From NCBI GenBank assembly GCA_017163975.1, contig JAFFSR010000307.1, forward strand, positions 1,471,001-1,535,000: DNA of 64,000 nucleotides, in the 5' to 3' direction. The position numbers were made by a program, and so were the translations under genes. A model generated the notes under the pieces. The model worked only from the letters and a program-made list of their open reading frames with translations. It did not search any database and was not told where the DNA came from. Source of the stretch: Anastatus disparis. Its lineage: Eukaryota; Arthropoda; Insecta; Hymenoptera; Eupelmidae. Within the stretch, counting starts at the first letter, position 1; every line of letters begins with the position of its first letter. Positions 1 to 11,900 of this stretch are shown piece by piece.

Positions 1-180
1 AGTGCTATAAGATGCAACTAAAAAAAAACTCCCAAAAAATTTTGTCTCTTCTGTACATAACCTCAAAAGTAGCCAAAAACGCCATTTTTTGGGTAAAAAA
101 CCTCAAATATCTCAAAATCCTGACATGATAGAGCAATTCGGACCCCGGATTCGGATTCTACGGAAAAAATTACTTCGGAA
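1..180. other. AT-rich flank, no gene seen
   Basis: No coding signal matches gag or protease here, although a gypsy pol starts at once downstream. The stretch has A-runs and a GC-richer patch near 140-160. It probably belongs to a different repeat, so the gypsy copy seems truncated at its 5' side near position 180. This is inference from the absence of gag-like translation. Confidence 0.4.
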
Positions 181-3100
181 ATGACCCTCCATTTTCCAAC
201 AACTTCCATGACCCCAATATTTGTAGGCCTGTGTAATCTTCAAACACTAGAAAACTGTCCTCGATTAACTATAACAGGAAAATATATAAAAACAGCAACG
301 AGCTCTAAGTTTAAAAGAATTAAACAACAAATAATAATATGTGCAGAATTCAATGGGCAGAAAATTAACATTATATATTTAATAGTACCGAACTTAATAA
401 AAGATTGTATCTTAGGGTATGACACACAAAAAGCATTACATATGATAATAAATACCTTGCATGAAGAAATTCTGTTTGATATAAACGACGTATACGTCAA
501 TATAAAATATAACGAGCAAAAACTCAATGAGTATGCTCATATACAAATAATTGAAGCACACGAGAACCAAAAAGGTTTGAAGACATGTATATTCAGAAAA
601 AATGATGAGATTGTAAATTTCTCGCATATTGAAAATTATTTTAATATTCACGAACTCACAGAAAATGAGATTCGAGAAAAAATAAAACAAGGTGATAATA
701 TATCATCTGAACAAGAGACTAGCTTAGTAAAGTTAATCTTAAAATATAAAACAGTATTCAGTAATGCACCGGATCGTTTATTGTCATATAAACATGAAAT
801 TAAAACAAAAGACGATACACCATTTTATTCGAAGCCATACCCTATACCAATACATCATAGACAAAAAGTTCTAGAAGAAATAAATAAAATGTTAAAGTTA
901 GGAATTATCAGAAAATCAAAAAGCCCATATATAAACTCAATAGTAACAGTCATGAAAACAGATGGATTTGTACGATTATGCTTAGATGCAAGGAAGTTAA
1001 ATGAAAAAATAATCGATAATTATGAAGCACCACCATCAATAGAGGCAATATTTCTAAGGTGCAAAAGAAGAAAATATATGTCAAATCTCGACTTGACAAG
1101 TAGTTATTGGCAAGTTGAATTAACAGAAAACAGTAAAAAGTATACTGCATTCAAAATAGACAGTAAAGTCTATGAATTTAACGTAGCTGCTTTCGGAATT
1201 AAGACAAGCAGTGCAGCATTACTAAGGGGTCTTAATGAAATAATAAACGATATGCAAGATTTCTTATTAGCATTTGTAGATGATCTACATATTAGATCAT
1301 CAACATTCGATGAACATATATCTCATTTAGAAGAATTATTCAAAAAAGCTGCAAAACATAATATTAAATTTAATTTTCAAAAATCAAATTTTTGCAAAAA
1401 CAAAATAGAATTCTTAGGTCATCTTATATCAGCTGATGGCATTGCGCCAGATCCTAAAAAAATAAGATCTATTAAATAATTCGAAGTACCAAAAAATCAG
1501 AAGCAATTACAAGCTTTTCTAGGCTTTGTAAACTTCCATACAAAATTCGCAAAAGGATATGGAAATGAAATATTACCATTGATATCTTTGTTGCGAAAGA
1601 ATGTTCCATATATATGGACAGATAGGCAGCAAAAAGCTTTTGAAAAGATAAAAGGCTTATTTGATGAAGATATCATGTTAAAATTTGTTGATATAATAAA
1701 ACCATTTATATTAACCACTGATGCGAGCGACTACGCAATCGCAGCAATACTGTCACAATTAGATTACAATAATTATGAAAATATTGTTTGCTTTATTAGC
1801 AGGACACTAAAAGATAGTGAAATAAATTATTTTACAACTAAAAAAGAATTGTTAGCCATAGTATGGTCATTGAAAAAACTAGACACGTATTTAAAAGGTT
1901 CCACAAAAATAATTGTAAAAACGGATCATCAAGCAATAACTTTTTTAAATAGGTGCAATTTTAGTAATGAAAGACTTTAACGATGGAGTTTGGCACTTCA
2001 AGATTATAATATATATCCTGAGCATATACCAGGACATAAAAATAAAGCTGCAGATTTTTTAAGTCATCAAGATACGACAGAAAAAGATTATAAAAAAGAC
2101 GAAATAGTAATTGCTGCAATAGCAAAGAAATTTGAGATAAAAAATGAGTTAAAAAAAAGCTAGCAAAGTTGTAAACTCTTCAGCAACAAGACACATATTG
2201 CAATAAGATTAAAGAAAAAATGAAAAGCAATAAAAACATTCAAAAAACATACGAATATATAGATGGTATGTTAACAAAAAAGTTAACTACAGGAAACAAA
2301 ATTATACTACCTGAAGACTTAATAAAGGATATGATTACAAATATACATGAAGTTTATGGACACATAGGTCCAAAGAAAACTCTTAAAATGTTAATGGAAA
2401 ATTTCCAAGCTCCGAAACTCAGAAAAATAACTTATACAATACTGAAAACATGCGAGATTTGTCAAAAAACTAAATGGTTAACTGTGAAGTATAAACCACA
2501 GATAATACCAATTCTAGTAGAAAGAAAAAATCAAATGCTGTCAATTAACTTTTATGGCCCATTACCAGTGTCAACGGGGGGCGTAAAACATATATTAACA
2601 ACAATTGACACATTTACTAAATAAGTGGTCATGTACCCTATAAAGAGGGCAAATGCACCAACGGCAATAAAAAAATTATTAAATGATTATTTTCCAAAAT
2701 ATGGAAAACCAGAGTCTATAATTACAGATCACGGAACCCAATTTACGGGAAATAAATGGGAAAAAACACTCAAAGATGAAAATATAAAAATGTTATTCTC
2801 ATCTATTCGTCACCCACAGAGTAACATTGTGGAACGAATACATAGAGAACTAGCAAGATTTATAAACGATTCACATAAATCTTGGGCATCTTATGTACCA
2901 AAAATACAAGAAATAATGAACTCAGTGTACCATGAAACTACAAGGTTTACACCACTCGAGTTACATTTTAATAAAAATTCAGAAAGATTTTGGCAAAAAT
3001 ATTTTAATTTTGAAAAATCAAAAATTAGCTATGAAAGAAAAATATATTTAGCAAAAGAAAATATGCATAAAGAGAGGAAAAAAACGTGTAAACAAACAAA

Positions 3101-3330
3101 ATCTAAATAAAAATCAGCATGAATTTAAAATACACGATAAAGTATTAATAAAAGCGTTAAACGTTTCTGACACTTAAAATAACAAAATTGCCAAGTTTTT
3201 TCAAATTAATGAAGGGCCATATAGTGTAAAAAATAAAATAGCAAATGATACATATTTGCTAATAAATGAGAAAAATGAAGAGAGAGGAAAATTCCACTTG
3301 GACAACCTCAAACCATTCTATGAAAATTAA
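181..3330 (+). pseudogene. pol: Gypsy-1 pol polyprotein (protease end, RT, RNase H, integrase), broken
   Basis: Reverse transcriptase/integrase polyprotein of a Ty3/gypsy LTR retrotransposon. The first open stretch (181-1479, 432 codons) has the end of a retropepsin (CILGYD), then RT with the catalytic motif FVDD near 1275. RNase H follows at 1579-1980 (TTDASDYAIAAIL). The integrase has an H2C2 zinc finger (HEVYGH ... CEICQ) and a DDE core: the first Asp appears as Asn (SINFYGPL), the second is kept (ITDHGTQF) and the Glu is kept (NIVERIHREL). A GPY-like tail (NEGPYSV) ends near 3330. Breaks: TAA at 1477, 1978, 2622 and 3108 and a frame change between about 2100 and 2220. No gag precedes it. 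The RT style (CLDARKLN) resembles an insect gypsy lineage with a degenerate first RT box. Identification as gypsy pol is firm; it cannot make an active protein. Confidence 0.93.
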
Positions 3331-3678
3331 AATTTGTATAAAGTCGAAATGAGAGTGAAAACCAATACAATTAAAATAAATAACAACACACACAAACAAG
3401 AAACATTAAGGTATGATGAAATACAATGTATCATCGTAAATCAGAACAAAGGTGGCTTCAGTGACAAAGTAACAGTGGAAAGACTTAGAAGTAAACTAAA
3501 ATTCTAAGAACCACCAGTTATAATTTCAACGTATTAAAATTAAATTAAAAGTAAAATTAAACCAAAGTACCAAAAAGAAAAAAGTTATAAGTGCATCTAT
3601 CAATAAGTTATATAGTTATTGTAAATAGTAGTATAAGTTTGTGTAGAATATAAGTAATTAGCATAATAAGAACAAAAA
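3331..3678. other. Spacer after Gypsy-1 pol
   Basis: A-rich sequence between the end of pol and the next degraded reading frame. No domain is recognised. It is most likely part of the same retroelement because a remnant frame and a possible LTR follow. Confidence 0.35.
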
Positions 3679-4279
3679 ATGTATAGAGTAAGCCCATACC
3701 CGTACAAAAGGAAGATAAACTTCATAACCCATCCGAACAAGTTCCGGCATTCTACAACGAGCCCGGATTTATATGTGAATTGCAGACACTAAGAAACGCA
3801 GGTAAATGAAGACCTGTTAGAAACGAAGAATCTAAAAATTGTATGGGATGAGTCGTTAAATAGAAGCATAAACTACGAAGATAAGTTAAGCAGATCGTTA
3901 GATGGTTTTAATCCAGCAAGCAATTTCAATGTAGCAGCAACATGACAGAGAACACAGGCAAAAAACAAAAATAAAACAGCAGGAACATCAACAGAAACAG
4001 AAGGCTCAAACACATCAGAAAAGAACAGAAAAATAGAATATATGTACAATACAGAAGAATTAATAACAATACCACCAATAGAAATAGACCAGGAAGTGTA
4101 CTTAATAAGTTACAATAACAACAAAGAGAAGATTAAATTAATACATTGACAGGACGACACACTCTAAAACCAACGGCTACAGCAAATGGGAGTTGCATCC
4201 AATTTAGAAGATTTGGCAGATCCAGAACCGAACTTTGACATCTGGCTACGTAAAAGACAGCGATATATAAAAAGGTAAA
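3679..4279 (+). pseudogene. Degraded third ORF downstream of Gypsy-1 pol
   Basis: One frame stays readable for about 200 codons from an ATG at 3679 (starting MYRVSPYPYKRKI) with only a few stops (TAA near 3790, TGA near 3944 and 4149, TAA near 4165) and no frameshift. The product would be rich in Asn, Lys and Glu and ends in a basic stretch (IWLRKRQRYIKR). I do not recognise it. Its place between pol and the possible LTR fits an env-like or extra ORF, or a gag placed after pol, but no transmembrane segment, zinc knuckle or fusion motif is visible, so no function is assigned. The intact frame over 600 bases suggests it once coded. Confidence 0.4.
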
Positions 4280-4847
4280 ACAAAAGATTAGAATAAAATA
4301 TTTTAATTTTGAAAAATCTTGTAAAAACTAAAAAATTTAATATGATAAATTAGATAATGTTAAAATCAAAAAGGAAAAGAAAGCTAATAATAGTAAAATC
4401 AAAATTAAATATAAAGTAAAGTGATTAGTTGCCTAGTTTGTCTGTGCGCGTTGAGGAAATAAAGTTTTTCGCACGCGATTTCCTCTCAAAGGTAAAATAT
4501 TATGTAAAATGAAAAAAAATAACTTAAGCATAAAGATTGAAATATGAAAACGTTTACTTGAAACGTTAAATACGTGCAAAACACTTTATTTGGGGGGGGG
4601 CACGTATAGCCCACACAAACTTGCGCAGGTACAGGAATAAATTGTTTAAATTGTCTAAATCTAAGAAATAAAATTATTGTAAGTGTGAATAATAAGAAAA
4701 TGATATAATGTAAAAAGATATAAGTAGAAGTACGCACGATCAGTCGTAGCAATGCTTTTTATCGGTTAAAAAATAAAATTCATTTGATTTATGAAATAAA
4801 GTGCATTTTTTGAATAGAATTAAAGCAACTTTATTTCAGGGGGGCAT

Positions 4848-5231
4848 GGAAACATATCAATTGGATTTTGTATCAGAAAAAGCATTGCTGCGAGTGAGCG
4901 CGGGTAAGGATATAGAAAGAACCGAACGCGCTTACATGAACGCGCAGGTATACGCCCCGATTCTAAACACATGTAAGCACGCTCGGTAATACACGCGTAT
5001 ATTTCTATATAAAACTTATAAGATGTATGTATTACAGCGTTGATAAAGGAATGTGTTGCGAGCGGTGGGAGATGATCCCCACGATTTGGGAGAGAAAGCG
5101 GAAGTCAAGCGCCTAAAATGCGAGCCATCGAGTTTCGACGAGGAGAGAAACTCAACACTCTTGTGCGAATCAACTTATAATAAAGATCTTATTTAATCTT
5201 AAATACAGAGTCATTGTATTCTTTTATTACT
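4848..5231 (+). repeat. Possible 3' LTR of Gypsy-1
   Basis: A purine/G-run (caggggggca, about 4838-4847) resembling a polypurine tract precedes a stretch starting TGGAAAC. It holds a TATA-like box (ctatataaaac near 5003) and an AATAAA signal near 5178 and may end in CA near 5231. The 5' LTR is outside or lost, so the two-copy test cannot be done here. A second G-run near 4592 (ggggggggca) is an alternative tract, so the left edge is uncertain. Confidence 0.35.
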
Positions 5232-5908
5232 ATTCAATCTCTCATAGCAGCAAAAGGAATGCTCAGTACGCATTTCCCTACCTGCTCGAGTTTGAATAGT
5301 ATTTTTCTTAAACAAATTAAATCTTTGCGATTTCTTAGTCTAAACAAAAGTGAAGTGGTAATTTCCTTCACTATTAAAAGTTAATTATTCTTATCGTGTG
5401 TGTATGAAAAGGCTAAATGCCTAGTGATTGTACCTTGCATCGGCGTGTTATTTCGTAAAGCTTCGTGCTTAGAGTTAGCACGTTCTTGCGAGAGTGTTAT
5501 CGATAAATACTGAACCATAAAATAAATGATTCAGTGCAAGAGGCAAAATTAAAAGTCCTCATTGCCTCATGCTCCTATAATTCCCTTATTTATTTTTTAG
5601 GAATATAACTCTGAGGTCTGACGAAAGTAATGGACCCGAATCTGCAGGACATGGCGTTCCTGTAGTGTACGGTCTGGCTTTCGTCAACCAAACTTTTTTA
5701 AACAACTCAAGACTTTATTAATTCGACGAGTTTGTACACGCAAGAGGGATAGCGCGGTAAACTCGGAGTTGTATCCATATAATTGGTATCCATCTTGTTC
5801 TATCTTCACAATCTTGTCAAAAGGTAAAACAAGGTGAGAAGTTTTAATATATGGTGGTTTTATTCATCATATATTAAATAAAAGTACGTGATACTCGTGT
5901 ATGACGTC

Positions 5909-5912
<4 letters not shown>
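5232..5912. other. Non-coding interval
   Basis: No supported gene. A short inverted pair (ctgacgaaagtaatgg near 5619 and ggctttcgtcaacc near 5673) could form a hairpin. A CA/TA-rich transition leads into the microsatellite on the right. Confidence 0.3.

Positions 5913-5980
<68 letters not shown>
5913..5980. repeat. (TA)n microsatellite, left flank of the mariner element
   Basis: Uninterrupted TA dinucleotides. With the matching tract at 9217-9271 it brackets the element at 5981-9216, as expected for a Tc1/mariner insertion at a TA target inside a pre-existing TA repeat. Confidence 0.95.
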
Positions 5981-5983
<3 letters not shown>

Positions 5984-6659
5984 GGTGACCCATTTTACTG
6001 GCTACACCTGGATTTTTGGGATCCTAAGACAGATAGGAAAAAATGGTTTAGACAAAAGTTGTAGGGGACGAAGGGGGCCAACGATGGTCCTAACAGCTTT
6101 GACTTTAAACTTGACCTTCAAGGTTATTTCAAGGTCAAGTGGTTTAAAATAAATAGGAACACCTATTTTACCCCGGATTCGGAAAAAGCGGGAAATTTTA
6201 CGTTTAAAATCATATTGAGACATTTTTTTCAAGGTCATTTCAAGGTCAAATAAAGGTCGAACTCCGAAAAATCCATTTTAACATTTAGTGGTTCAAACTG
6301 ATCTTAGGTTTAGTAGGGAAACCCACACACCCAAAACTTTCACATCCTAGTAAACAAATATCAAACTTGCACATCCGAACCCCATGCTCTTCATAGCCTC
6401 ACATGCTAAACTGTTACATCAGACATCCCCCAGTCCCACACATCTCTACTCAATGTATGATGTTTATTTAACGGAAACTTCAAGATCATCAAAGCTTCTG
6501 TTGTAAACGTGTCAACCTTACATTTAGCGCTACCCAGAAACAACGACGTGGACGTAGTAAGGATTGTTTCCTTTGGGGTGCTTGATTAAAGTGAGTCTCC
6601 TTACCTCTCACTGTTGGGGGTGCTTGATTTAAGTGAGTCCCTTCGCCCCTCACCTTGGA

Positions 6660-6755
6660 ATACCGATTCCCGATTGTCGTACCACGATAATTACTTCAGC
6701 TCTCTCCTAAAAGTAATGTCGTGTCAAGAATCTTGTTGGGCGGATAGTCAACTAT
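6660..6755 (-). pseudogene. Inverted stub of a second transposase 5' end
   Basis: Read on the minus strand this stretch matches the first 30 or so codons of the transposase at 7772 at diverged but clear similarity (ctatccgcccaacaagat against ctatccgcccaacgagat). The start codon reads ATA instead of ATG. It then passes straight into the left outer arm, so nearly all the body of this copy was deleted. It shows that the palindrome once carried two divergent transposase copies. Confidence 0.7.
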
Positions 6756-7771
6756 TTAAGAGCCAGCCATTAATTACTATTAAATTTAAATAGTAAAATG
6801 GTATCAAAAATATTAATAATTATAATATTCGCCCGTATGCGGTCGCGACTAAAAAAGAAAAATGTTTGTCACATGTTATTAATTGTAAATTTTATAATAG
6901 GTAATAATCAAAACATCATAGGTATTTGATTCAATAAAACATTAATTCTACTCCGAATCGCACATAAATTTTGCCGTTCAAACTCAAAAAATACTAATAT
7001 TGACAATGTAATCATTAAAGACACACACAAAGAAATTATGTTCTGTCAAAGGTTCTTTTAATAATATCTGAACTGTTGACCAATTTTAAGATTTTTCGTC
7101 CATTTTTAATATTAAGCTTCATTTTTAATTGTTTAATTCTAAAAAAATAGGTTTGATGCTTTTTGTACAAAACAGAAATGTTGTATCTTTATTCTTTCGA
7201 AAGTTATAAGTAAATTAAAGATATGAGCTGTAAAAAAATGTGATTTCTTAAAAAGGAAAGTCTTAACTTTCGAAAGAATAAAGATGCAACATTTTTTTTT
7301 GTACAAAAAGCATCAAAGCTATTTTTTTAGAATCAAACTATTAAAAATGAAGCTTAATATTAAAAATGTGCGGAAGATATTAAAATCGGTCAGCAGTTCA
7401 GATATTATTAAAAGAATCTTTGACGGAACAATAATTATTTGTAAATGTGCCTTTAATGATTACATTATCAATATTAGTATTTCTCAAGTTTGAAAAGAAA
7501 TAATTCACAATATTTTAAATAAAAGCAAGTTTTAGTATTATGTGCAGTTCAAATTAGAAATGATTTAATGATTATTACTTTATTATAAAACTTACAATTA
7601 CAAAAGTGTGACAATCGGAGTACTTTTGGCAAATACACTTAGTTAGATAAAGTTACCGTAATTTTAGAACATTTTTCTTTTTTGGTCGCGACTTTACAAT
7701 ATTATAATTATTAATATTTTTTATACCATTTCACTATTCAAATTGAATAGTAATTAATAGCTGGCTCTGAA

Positions 7772-8446
7772 ATGGTTGACTATCCGCCCAACGAGATCGT
7801 TGTCATGATGTTGGCATTAAGAGGAAGCCGAAGTAATCATCGCGCTGCGGCAAGAATTTATGCTGAACGCTATCCAGACAGACGACATCCTGACGCTATG
7901 GCTATCAGACGTTTAACTCAAAGAGCTCGTGGTGGACACATGGTTCGTCAACGTAGGCGCCATCAATATGATAAAAATGATAATTGGGTTGTGACTATTC
8001 TGGCAATAATTCATCTCGACCCACAGATAAGCGCTCGTCGAGTCGAAAGGGAAATCGGTATTTCAAAAAGTACAGATGTTGACTTAGGAACGCGACGGAG
8101 AATGTGGCTCCAGCAGGACGGCGCAGCACCACATTTCGCTCGAATTATCGGGACTTTTTTAAATGAGCAGTATGGTAACAGATGGATTGATCGAGGTGGT
8201 CTGGTTGAATGGCCTGCTTGCTCACCTGATCTTACATCACCAGATTTTTACTTATGAGGGTACTTGAAAAATACCGTGTTTGAGAAAAGGCCCACCACAA
8301 GAATAGACATGATGGACAGAATTCATTGAGCATGCGCTGCCATTCCAAGGCAAACTTTGCTATAGACCGTTTGCCACTTCCAAAAACGTTTGACTAAGTG
8401 CCTGGAAGCAAATGGTCGTAATTTCGAAAATTTGCTTCAAGGTTAG
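7772..8446 (+). pseudogene. Mariner-type transposase, internally deleted
   Basis: Cut-and-paste transposase of the IS630/Tc1/mariner superfamily. The N-terminus is a helix-turn-helix DNA-binding region (NEIVVMMLALRGSR ... RAAARIYAERYP ... RLTQRARG). The C-terminal catalytic part keeps the second acidic motif (QQDGAAPHF) and the third (SPDLTSPDF). From residue about 105 (GISKS) the sequence jumps to TDVDLGTRRRMW, so roughly 100 residues usual for the family, including the first catalytic Asp, are missing. A TGA at 8255 lies where the family has Trp; two more stops follow, but the same frame runs to TAG at 8444 with the typical ending CLEANGRNFENLL. No frameshift is needed. It cannot be an active transposase, but the HTH part could still be made if transcribed. 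Confidence 0.85.
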
Positions 8447-9215
8447 ATAAACACATAAGTGAGAGGCGAAGGGACTCACTAAAATCAAGCACCCTGAATA
8501 GTGTGAGGCAAGGAGACTCACTTTAATCAAACACCCCGAACAGTGAGAGGCAATAGGACTCACTTAAATCAAGCACCCTGAACAGTGAGAGGCAAGGGGA
8601 CTCACTTAAATCAAGTATCCCAAAAGAAACAATCCTTACTACGACCACGTCGTTGTTTCTGGATTGCGTTAAACGTAAGGTTGACACATTTACAACAGAA
8701 GCCTTGATGATCTTGAAGTTTCCGTTAAACAAACATCATACATTGAGTAGAGATGTGTGGGACTGGAGGATGTCTGGTGTAACAGTTTAGCATGTGAGGC
8801 TATGAAGAGCATGGGGTTCGGATGTGCAAGTTTGATATTTGTTTACTAGGATGTGAAAGTTTTGGGTGTGTGGGTTTCCCTACTAAACCTAAGATCAGTT
8901 TGAACCACTAAATGTTAAAATGGATTTTTCGGAGTTCGACCTTTATTTGACCTTGAAATGACCTTGAAAAAAATGTCTCAATATGATTTTGAACGTAAAA
9001 TTTCCCGCTATTTCGAATCCGGGGTCAAAAATAGGTGTTCCTATTTATTTTAAACCACCTGACCTTGAAATAACCTTGAAGATCAAGTTCAAGGTCAAAG
9101 CTGTTAGGACCATCGTTTGGCCTCCTTCGTCCCCTACAACTTTTGTCTAAGCCATTTTTTCCTATCTGTCTAGGATCCCAAAAATCCGGGTGTAGCGATT
9201 AAAATTGGTCACCGC

Positions 9216-9216
<1 letters not shown>

Positions 9217-9271
<55 letters not shown>
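9217..9271. repeat. (TA)n microsatellite, right flank of the mariner element
   Basis: TA repeat directly after the right terminus, passing into TATG/TG units. It is the counterpart of the left TA tract. Confidence 0.95.
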
Positions 9272-9274
<3 letters not shown>

Positions 9275-9319
9275 GTATGTATGTGTATATATCTACCTAT
9301 ATCATATAGTGAATTTGGT

Positions 9320-10100
9320 GGAGCTTTCACTGTATAACCCTCCATCCCTCTCTATGCCTTTCTGAGTCACTCCTATTTCCTCCATTCCCCTCCATATTCC
9401 CCTCTATATCCCTCCTAAAACCAGCTGAAATTCATGTTTTTTTACGTTATTTTTCAAGTCATTAGTGACTCTCGGTGACTCCGTTGCACTCCACGGGACT
9501 CCGTGCTGCTCCATGGGACTCCATTCCCCTCCATATCCGCTCCGTGAGAATTTTTAATACTCATTCAGATTTTGATCCGTATACCCCTCCGTATACCCCT
9601 TCATATAACACTTTGTAAAATAACGTTAAAATTCCGTTATTTTTTGGTAAATTTAGCTTTGCATTCCCCTCCCTCACCCCTCCATTAATACAATCTACGA
9701 TATTTCTATTCTGCTAGCGTCTGCTCCATTTACCCCTCCATAAACCCCACCGTTTACCTCTCCGTCTATGACTCTGTCTACCTCTCCATATTTCTCTCCG
9801 CAAAATTCTTTACAAAAACATTGAAATTTTGTAAAATGTTAGCTCCATGTACCCCTCCATATATGCCTTTGCTTACCCCTCCATCTATGACTCTGTTTAC
9901 CTCTCCATATTCCTCTTCGCAAAATTCTTTACAAAAACATTGAAATTTTGTAAAATTTTAGCTTCTTGTACCTCTCTATATACCCCTTCATATACCCCTC
10001 CGTATACCCTTCCGTATATCCCTTCGCACAACACTCTGTATAACACTAGACAAAAACATTGTAATTTTATACCATACCCCTCTACATCTGGTAATTATTC
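9320..10100. repeat. Degenerate pyrimidine-rich minisatellite (CCCCTCCATA type)
   Basis: Many variants of cccctccatata and cctctccatat. Part of it is a clear tandem duplication of period 119: the block starting tctatgactctgtctacctc at 9765 recurs at 9884, each followed by aaaattctttacaaaaacat. Open frames here (for example 9847-10107) only translate the repeat and are not taken as genes. Confidence 0.75.
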
Positions 10101-11450
10101 AGCATAAAATTATTAATAACTTTTTGCATACAAATTGATGTACCTGTCAGCATACATTTCCACTCAATACTACGCACAAACCTTTGAATATTTTACAGTA
10201 TTAATTTAAAAAAAAATTATTCTGATTTATATAAATATTTTGGATTTATTATTTAAGATCGATTAAAGATAAAAGATTTTTTACACACTGAGTCATATCA
10301 ATGATTTTCTATTCTGAAAAAGTCAATAATTTTTATACTTAAAAATATTTTAAGCAGAAAATAGTGGAAATTTCTTTTAAAAATATGTACAATTTATGTA
10401 TAACAAAATATAAAATCTATGTATATAGTATTATTTTCTCATGGGTAATTATATGTTGCTCTTTCAAGGTTTAAAAATCTAAATAAAATTTTTATACAAA
10501 ATGATTTAAAAAATTTACAATCAATACCAAATGTTGTTTGGAAAGAAATTTTTGAAAATTAAAAATTTCATATTGAAATTCATAAATTGTATAATATTTA
10601 ATAAGGCCAAATAAAATTTTTATACAAAATGATCCAAAACATTCACAATCAATATCAAACATTGCTTGAAAAAAAAAGAAGAAGAATTTTCACATTGAAA
10701 TTCATAAATTATACAGTATTTAATAAAAGATAAAAATTTTTGAACCGAATATTATTATAAATTATAAGTAGTAATTACATGAAATTTTGATATACATACA
10801 TTCATTTACATAGAATATAATTCTTATTAAAATTTTACATGGGAATAAAGGATAAAATGAAGAATAACCATTATAAAAAATTGTCCTATTTCGTATTATT
10901 GTAAGACATGTTACAATAATAGTTAATAGAAAAATGTTTGATTATTATGATTATTTCAATACACATATTCAAGCAAAAATTTAAAAGAAATTAATATTGT
11001 GCAAATTGTTATACAATAGATTAACACAATTAAAAAAAAATAAATAACTTTCAAAAATTTGTTTAAATATGTGTGTTTCCAATGTTGGAGGATGGTTTGC
11101 AGGTGGAGCTTATGGTATAAGGAGAAAGAAATATAGGCTCTCATGGTTGTGTAGGGTTAGAGATGAAGGAAACAATCGTTTTATTTTAAATATTTATATA
11201 AAAATATTGAAATAATTTTAATTCATTTTAACATGTCTTAAAATTACTTAAAATGATTATTTTTATTTTTATATTATTATTTCAAATAAAACGAAAAAAA
11301 ACAACGTGCCATTAAATACTATTCATTGTTTATTATTTAACTTATGTTAAAAACAATGCAATGTAAGGTTTAAATGACGGCACCTCTTTAGGTCTGTGGA
11401 AATCCGTCATTCTTATAAAACTTAAACAAAAATTTTTTCGTTTATTTTAA
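10101..11450. other. AT-rich interval, no gene seen
   Basis: Very AT-rich. A 60-70 bp segment recurs as a diverged direct repeat (caaaatgatttaaaaaatttacaa near 10498 and caaaatgatccaaaacattcaca near 10625, both after ataaaatttttata). No coding or RNA signal is supported. Confidence 0.4.
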
Positions 11451-11900
11451 CCCTTAACTGGAACCATGGGTAAAATTTACCCCAAACCTCCTTGAAGTTC
11501 ATATAAATTGTACTAAGATCTTAATAATGGCCTAAGTGGCAACATCTGTCAGTAGTTGACATCCCTAACTAAAGATTCATGAGGTGTGCATAGTATAGCA
11601 GGCATCAGTGTGTGTTGGAGAGCCGTTAAAATATTAAAAACTACACGAGTTATGATTTTTTAAATGGAAAAACTGAATTTTCCCGTTTTTTTTTTTTATC
11701 ATTTTTTTTACTAACTTAATTTAAACAAATGAGTATAAAAACAGTTTGACTTTAAAAAACATACTCTAAGTAACGTTATAAAATTTTTTTGTACAATAAT
11801 ATTAAGTACCGGCTGCGTGAGACTCGCTTAAGTACTTTGGGGTATTAAATACCCCACAGTGCCACTTACGTATATTGGTACCAACAGTGCCAGTTAAGGG
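11451..11900. mobile_element. piggyBac-like MITE
   Basis: A 450 bp unit with inverted ends CCCTTAACTGG (left) and, as complement of the right end, CCCTTAACTGGCACTGTTGG. The left end is preceded by TTAA; on the right TTTAA follows, so the expected TTAA duplication is present with one extra T. Ends starting with CCC and TTAA targets are hallmarks of piggyBac elements. A perfect palindrome (ggggtattaaatacccc, 11840-11856) lies just inside the right end. It has no transposase ORF. Confidence 0.65.

Larger units (their letters stand above)
5981..9216. mobile_element. Palindromic mariner-superfamily transposon
   Basis: The two ends are inverted (left CACGGTGACCCATTTTACTG, right complement CGCGGTGACCAATTTTAATC) and the match continues for hundreds of bases on each side, including multiple copies of a motif with aagtgagtc and gcttgat near both ends. 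The symmetry also runs through the centre: bases 7187-7205 mirror 7265-7283 around a loop of about 60 bases. The whole unit is therefore an imperfect palindrome centred near 7235. The left arm is about 640 bases shorter because most of its transposase copy is missing. Both ends abut TA repeats, the usual target for this superfamily. It reads as two related elements, or two halves of one element, placed head to head. Confidence 0.85.

Noticed and set aside
5901..6152. Open frame starting in the TA repeat
   Set aside because: Begins with a Tyr-Ile repeat from (TA)n and then reads the terminal repeat of the mariner element; no protein signal.
9847..10107. Pro/Tyr/Ser-rich frame
   Set aside because: Translates the pyrimidine-rich minisatellite.
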